Shown: in pieces, positions 5,285 through 7,419 of the stretch
Position numbering within the stretch: the first letter of the stretch is position 1
Layout: each line of letters begins with the position of its first letter
From: Rhodospirillaceae bacterium
GTDB lineage: Bacteria > Pseudomonadota > Alphaproteobacteria > JABSOH01
DNA: 7,419 bases
Reading direction: 5' to 3'
NCBI GenBank assembly: GCA_020629355.1
Contig: JAHDDM010000055.1
Coordinates: 1-7,419 of the forward strand
Notes under the pieces: generated by a model
Seen by the model: the letters and a program-made list of their open reading frames with translations, nothing else
What the model was told of the DNA's origin: nothing
Database searches by the model: none
Program-made: the position numbers and the translations under genes

Positions 5285-7419
5285 ATGAAAATAGCACGCC
5301 ATTTCACTTCTAAATCGCAAGATGTTTATGCTGACATGGCGTTCAAATCGGTCAATTGTCTGTTGACCAAACCGAATGGTGACTTGGTGTTCCAACAGGA
5401 TGGTGTTCAAGTGCCACAACACTGGTCACAAACCGCTTCTGAGGTTTTGGCGCATAAATATTTCCGCAAGCGCGGTGTGCCGACAAAGTTAAAGCGCGTG
5501 AAAGAGGCGGGTGTTCCAGTCTGGTTATCGCGGCATGTTGCTGATGATACCGCTCTTGCGAAATTGCCCGAAGGTTCTCGTACAACAGGTGAAGAAAGCG
5601 GACAGCAAGTCTTTGATCGTTTGGCAGGAACCTGGACCTATTGGGGCTGGAAATACGACTATTTCAGCACTGAATCGGATGCCAAAGCCTATTATGACGA
5701 AATGCGCTTCATGCTGGCAAAACAAATGGCTGCGCCAAATTCACCACAATGGTTCAACACTGGATTACATTGGGCGTATGGTATTGATGGCCCTGCTCAA
5801 GGCCATAGCTATCCTGATCATAAGACTGGCGAGATAAAAGCCTCAAGCTCGGCTTATGAACGTCCGCAACCTCATGCCTGTTTTATCCAGTCCGTATCCG
5901 ATGATCTGGTCAATCACGGCGGGATTATGGATCTGTGGCAACGCGAAGCGCGTCTGTTCAAATATGGTTCAGGCACGGGATCGAACTTCTCGACCTTGCG
6001 TGGCGAGGGCGAGAATCTCTCTGGTGGGGGCAAGTCCTCTGGAATGCTGTCATTCCTGAAAATTGGCGACCGTGCTGCTGGAGCAATCAAGTCTGGCGGC
6101 ACAACCAGACGTGCCGCAAAGATGGTCATTGTCAATATTGATCATCCCGATGTCGAGAATTTTATCCGTTGGAAAACCGAAGAAGAACATAAGGTTGCGG
6201 CTTTGGTCACGGGATCGAAACTCAACAGCCTGCATCTGAATGCGGTGATGAGTGCCATTCAGGACAGCGAGGGTGATGACCGTTTTGAGCCAACGAAAAA
6301 CCCTGTTTTGAAAAAAGCGATTTTGGCAGCGCGTGCAGCCTTTGTCTCAGAGAACTATATTCAGCGCACCATCGAATTTGCCCGTCAAGGCTTTAGCGAG
6401 ATTCTGTTTGATGTCTTTGATGCCGATTGGGATGGTGAAGCCTATCGCACCGTTTCTGGTCAAAACGCCAACAATAGTGTGCGCGTCACCGAAGCCTTCC
6501 GTCAAGCGGTGGAAAACAATAGTGATTGGGACTTGGTGAACCGTATTGATGGAAAAACTGCCAAGACCATTCCTGCACGGGATTTATGGCAAAAAATAGC
6601 CGAGGCCGCTTGGCTCTGTGCTGATCCTGGTCTGCAATTCGACACCACCATCAATGATTGGCATACCTGTCCTGCTTCGGGACGGATCAATGGCTCAAAC
6701 CCCTGTTCGGAATATATGTTCCTTGATGATACCGCGTGTAATTTGGCCTCGTTGAATCTGGTGCATTTCGTGCAGTCCGATGGCAGCATTGACCTCGAAG
6801 GCTTTAGCCATGCTGTGCGGTTGTGGACTCTAACCCTGGAGATTGCCGTGACTATGGCGCAATATCCCTCGCAGGAGATTGCCGATGGCTCATGGCGTTT
6901 CCGTACTCTAGGATTGGGCTATGCCAATATTGGCGGCCTGTTGATGAATTTGGGTCTGGCCTACGATAGTGACGCTGCACGTGCTTTGTGTGGTGGTATC
7001 AGTGCGCTGATGACTGGTGAGTCCTATGCTACAAGTGCCGAAATTGCTGCTGAACAGGGTGCATTTGCCGGCTATGGCGATAATGCTGAACATATGTTGC
7101 GCGTTATCCGTAACCACCGCCGCGCCGCATATGGCGAAAAAACAGGTTACGAAGGGGTCTCTATCCTGCCTGTTGCACTGGAGCATGCCTCTTGCCCTGA
7201 TCAACCCTTGATCACTGCTGCAACAGCAGCTTGGGATCGCGCCCTAAAGCTTGGTAAAAAACATGGCTACCGTAACGCACAGGTCACCGTGATTGCGCCA
7301 ACGGGTACAATTGGCATGGTCATGGATTGCGACACCACCGGCATTGAGCCCGATTTTGCACTGGTCAAGTTCAAGAAACTCGCTGGTGGTGGGTCGTTCT
7401 GCATTATGAATCGCTGTGT
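5285..7419 (+). CDS. nrdJ: Adenosylcobalamin-dependent (class II) ribonucleotide reductase NrdJ, C-terminus beyond window
   Basis: Reduces ribonucleotides to deoxyribonucleotides using a cobalamin-generated thiyl radical, with no need for oxygen or a second radical subunit. My reading gives 711 codons plus two bases; alphaproteobacterial members run to about 1200 residues, so some 500 are off the edge. Seen in order: PNSPQWFN (151-158), HACFIQ with C199, KYGSGTGSNFS (227-236), GGGKSSG (247-253), GDRAAGAIKSGGTTRRAAKM (261-280), the radical site N472-P-C474-S-E476, ACNLASLNL with C485, and PTGTIGMVMDCDTTGIEPDF (672-691). By family analogy C474 carries the thiyl radical and C199 with C485 form the redox pair. 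ATG 5285 is preferred because of AGGAG at 5273-5277 and the family-like N-terminus (MKIARHFT); an in-frame ATG at 5129 would add 52 residues without recognisable similarity. The upstream DnaA-like and NrdR-like sites suggest control by replication state and dNTP level. Confidence 0.97.
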   Translation, partial: MKIARHFTSKSQDVYADMAFKSVNCLLTKPNGDLVFQQDGVQVPQHWSQTASEVLAHKYFRKRGVPTKLKRVKEAGVPVWLSRHVADDTALAKLPEGSRTTGEESGQQVFDRLAGTWTYWGWKYDYFSTESDAKAYYDEMRFMLAKQMAAPNSPQWFNTGLHWAYGIDGPAQGHSYPDHKTGEIKASSSAYERPQPHACFIQSVSDDLVNHGGIMDLWQREARLFKYGSGTGSNFSTLRGEGENLSGGGKSSGMLSFLKIGDRAAGAIKSGGTTRRAAKMVIVNIDHPDVENFIRWKTEEEHKVAALVTGSKLNSLHLNAVMSAIQDSEGDDRFEPTKNPVLKKAILAARAAFVSENYIQRTIEFARQGFSEILFDVFDADWDGEAYRTVSGQNANNSVRVTEAFRQAVENNSDWDLVNRIDGKTAKTIPARDLWQKIAEAAWLCADPGLQFDTTINDWHTCPASGRINGSNPCSEYMFLDDTACNLASLNLVHFVQSDGSIDLEGFSHAVRLWTLTLEIAVTMAQYPSQEIADGSWRFRTLGLGYANIGGLLMNLGLAYDSDAARALCGGISALMTGESYATSAEIAAEQGAFAGYGDNAEHMLRVIRNHRRAAYGEKTGYEGVSILPVALEHASCPDQPLITAATAAWDRALKLGKKHGYRNAQVTVIAPTGTIGMVMDCDTTGIEPDFALVKFKKLAGGGSFCIMNRC

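Overview
The window reads as a chromosomal housekeeping segment from an alphaproteobacterium with moderate GC. The evidence for this is the very long, B12-dependent type of ribonucleotide reductase (NrdJ), a classical fabA-fabB pair, DUF1289 and DUF1244 proteins, and an M3-family oligoendopeptidase. The lineage is inferred from recall of protein families, not from a database search. I saw no mobile element, CRISPR array, tRNA or rRNA.

Layout. On the minus strand, fabA (GTG start) and fabB (cut by the left edge) form a tight two-gene operon for oxygen-independent unsaturated fatty acid synthesis. A short divergent intergenic region (about 1546-1681) carries a perfect GTAATA-N7-TATTAC palindrome just upstream of fabA. 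On the plus strand a compact operon follows: a small four-cysteine DUF1289 protein, then ribF (riboflavin kinase/FAD synthetase), whose reading frame continues without a stop into a DUF1244 domain, then an M3/PepF oligoendopeptidase whose start codon overlaps the ribF stop (TAATG).

A 285-base gene-free region (5000-5284) then precedes nrdJ, which runs off the right edge (711 codons plus 2 bases present). This region looks like a dedicated ribonucleotide reductase control region. In order it holds two DnaA-box-like repeats (TTATCCCCA twice), a good NrdR-box match, a perfect TATAAT, a second weaker NrdR half-box exactly 31 bp from the first, and a leader of about 200 nt with several small hairpins. 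I found no cobalamin riboswitch in it.

How the genes fit together. FabA/FabB make unsaturated fatty acids and NrdJ makes deoxynucleotides, both by routes that do not need oxygen, which would suit growth at changing oxygen levels. RibF supplies FMN and FAD. The items most worth a second look are the RibF-DUF1244 fusion with a possible internal start, and the DnaA/NrdR arrangement in front of nrdJ.
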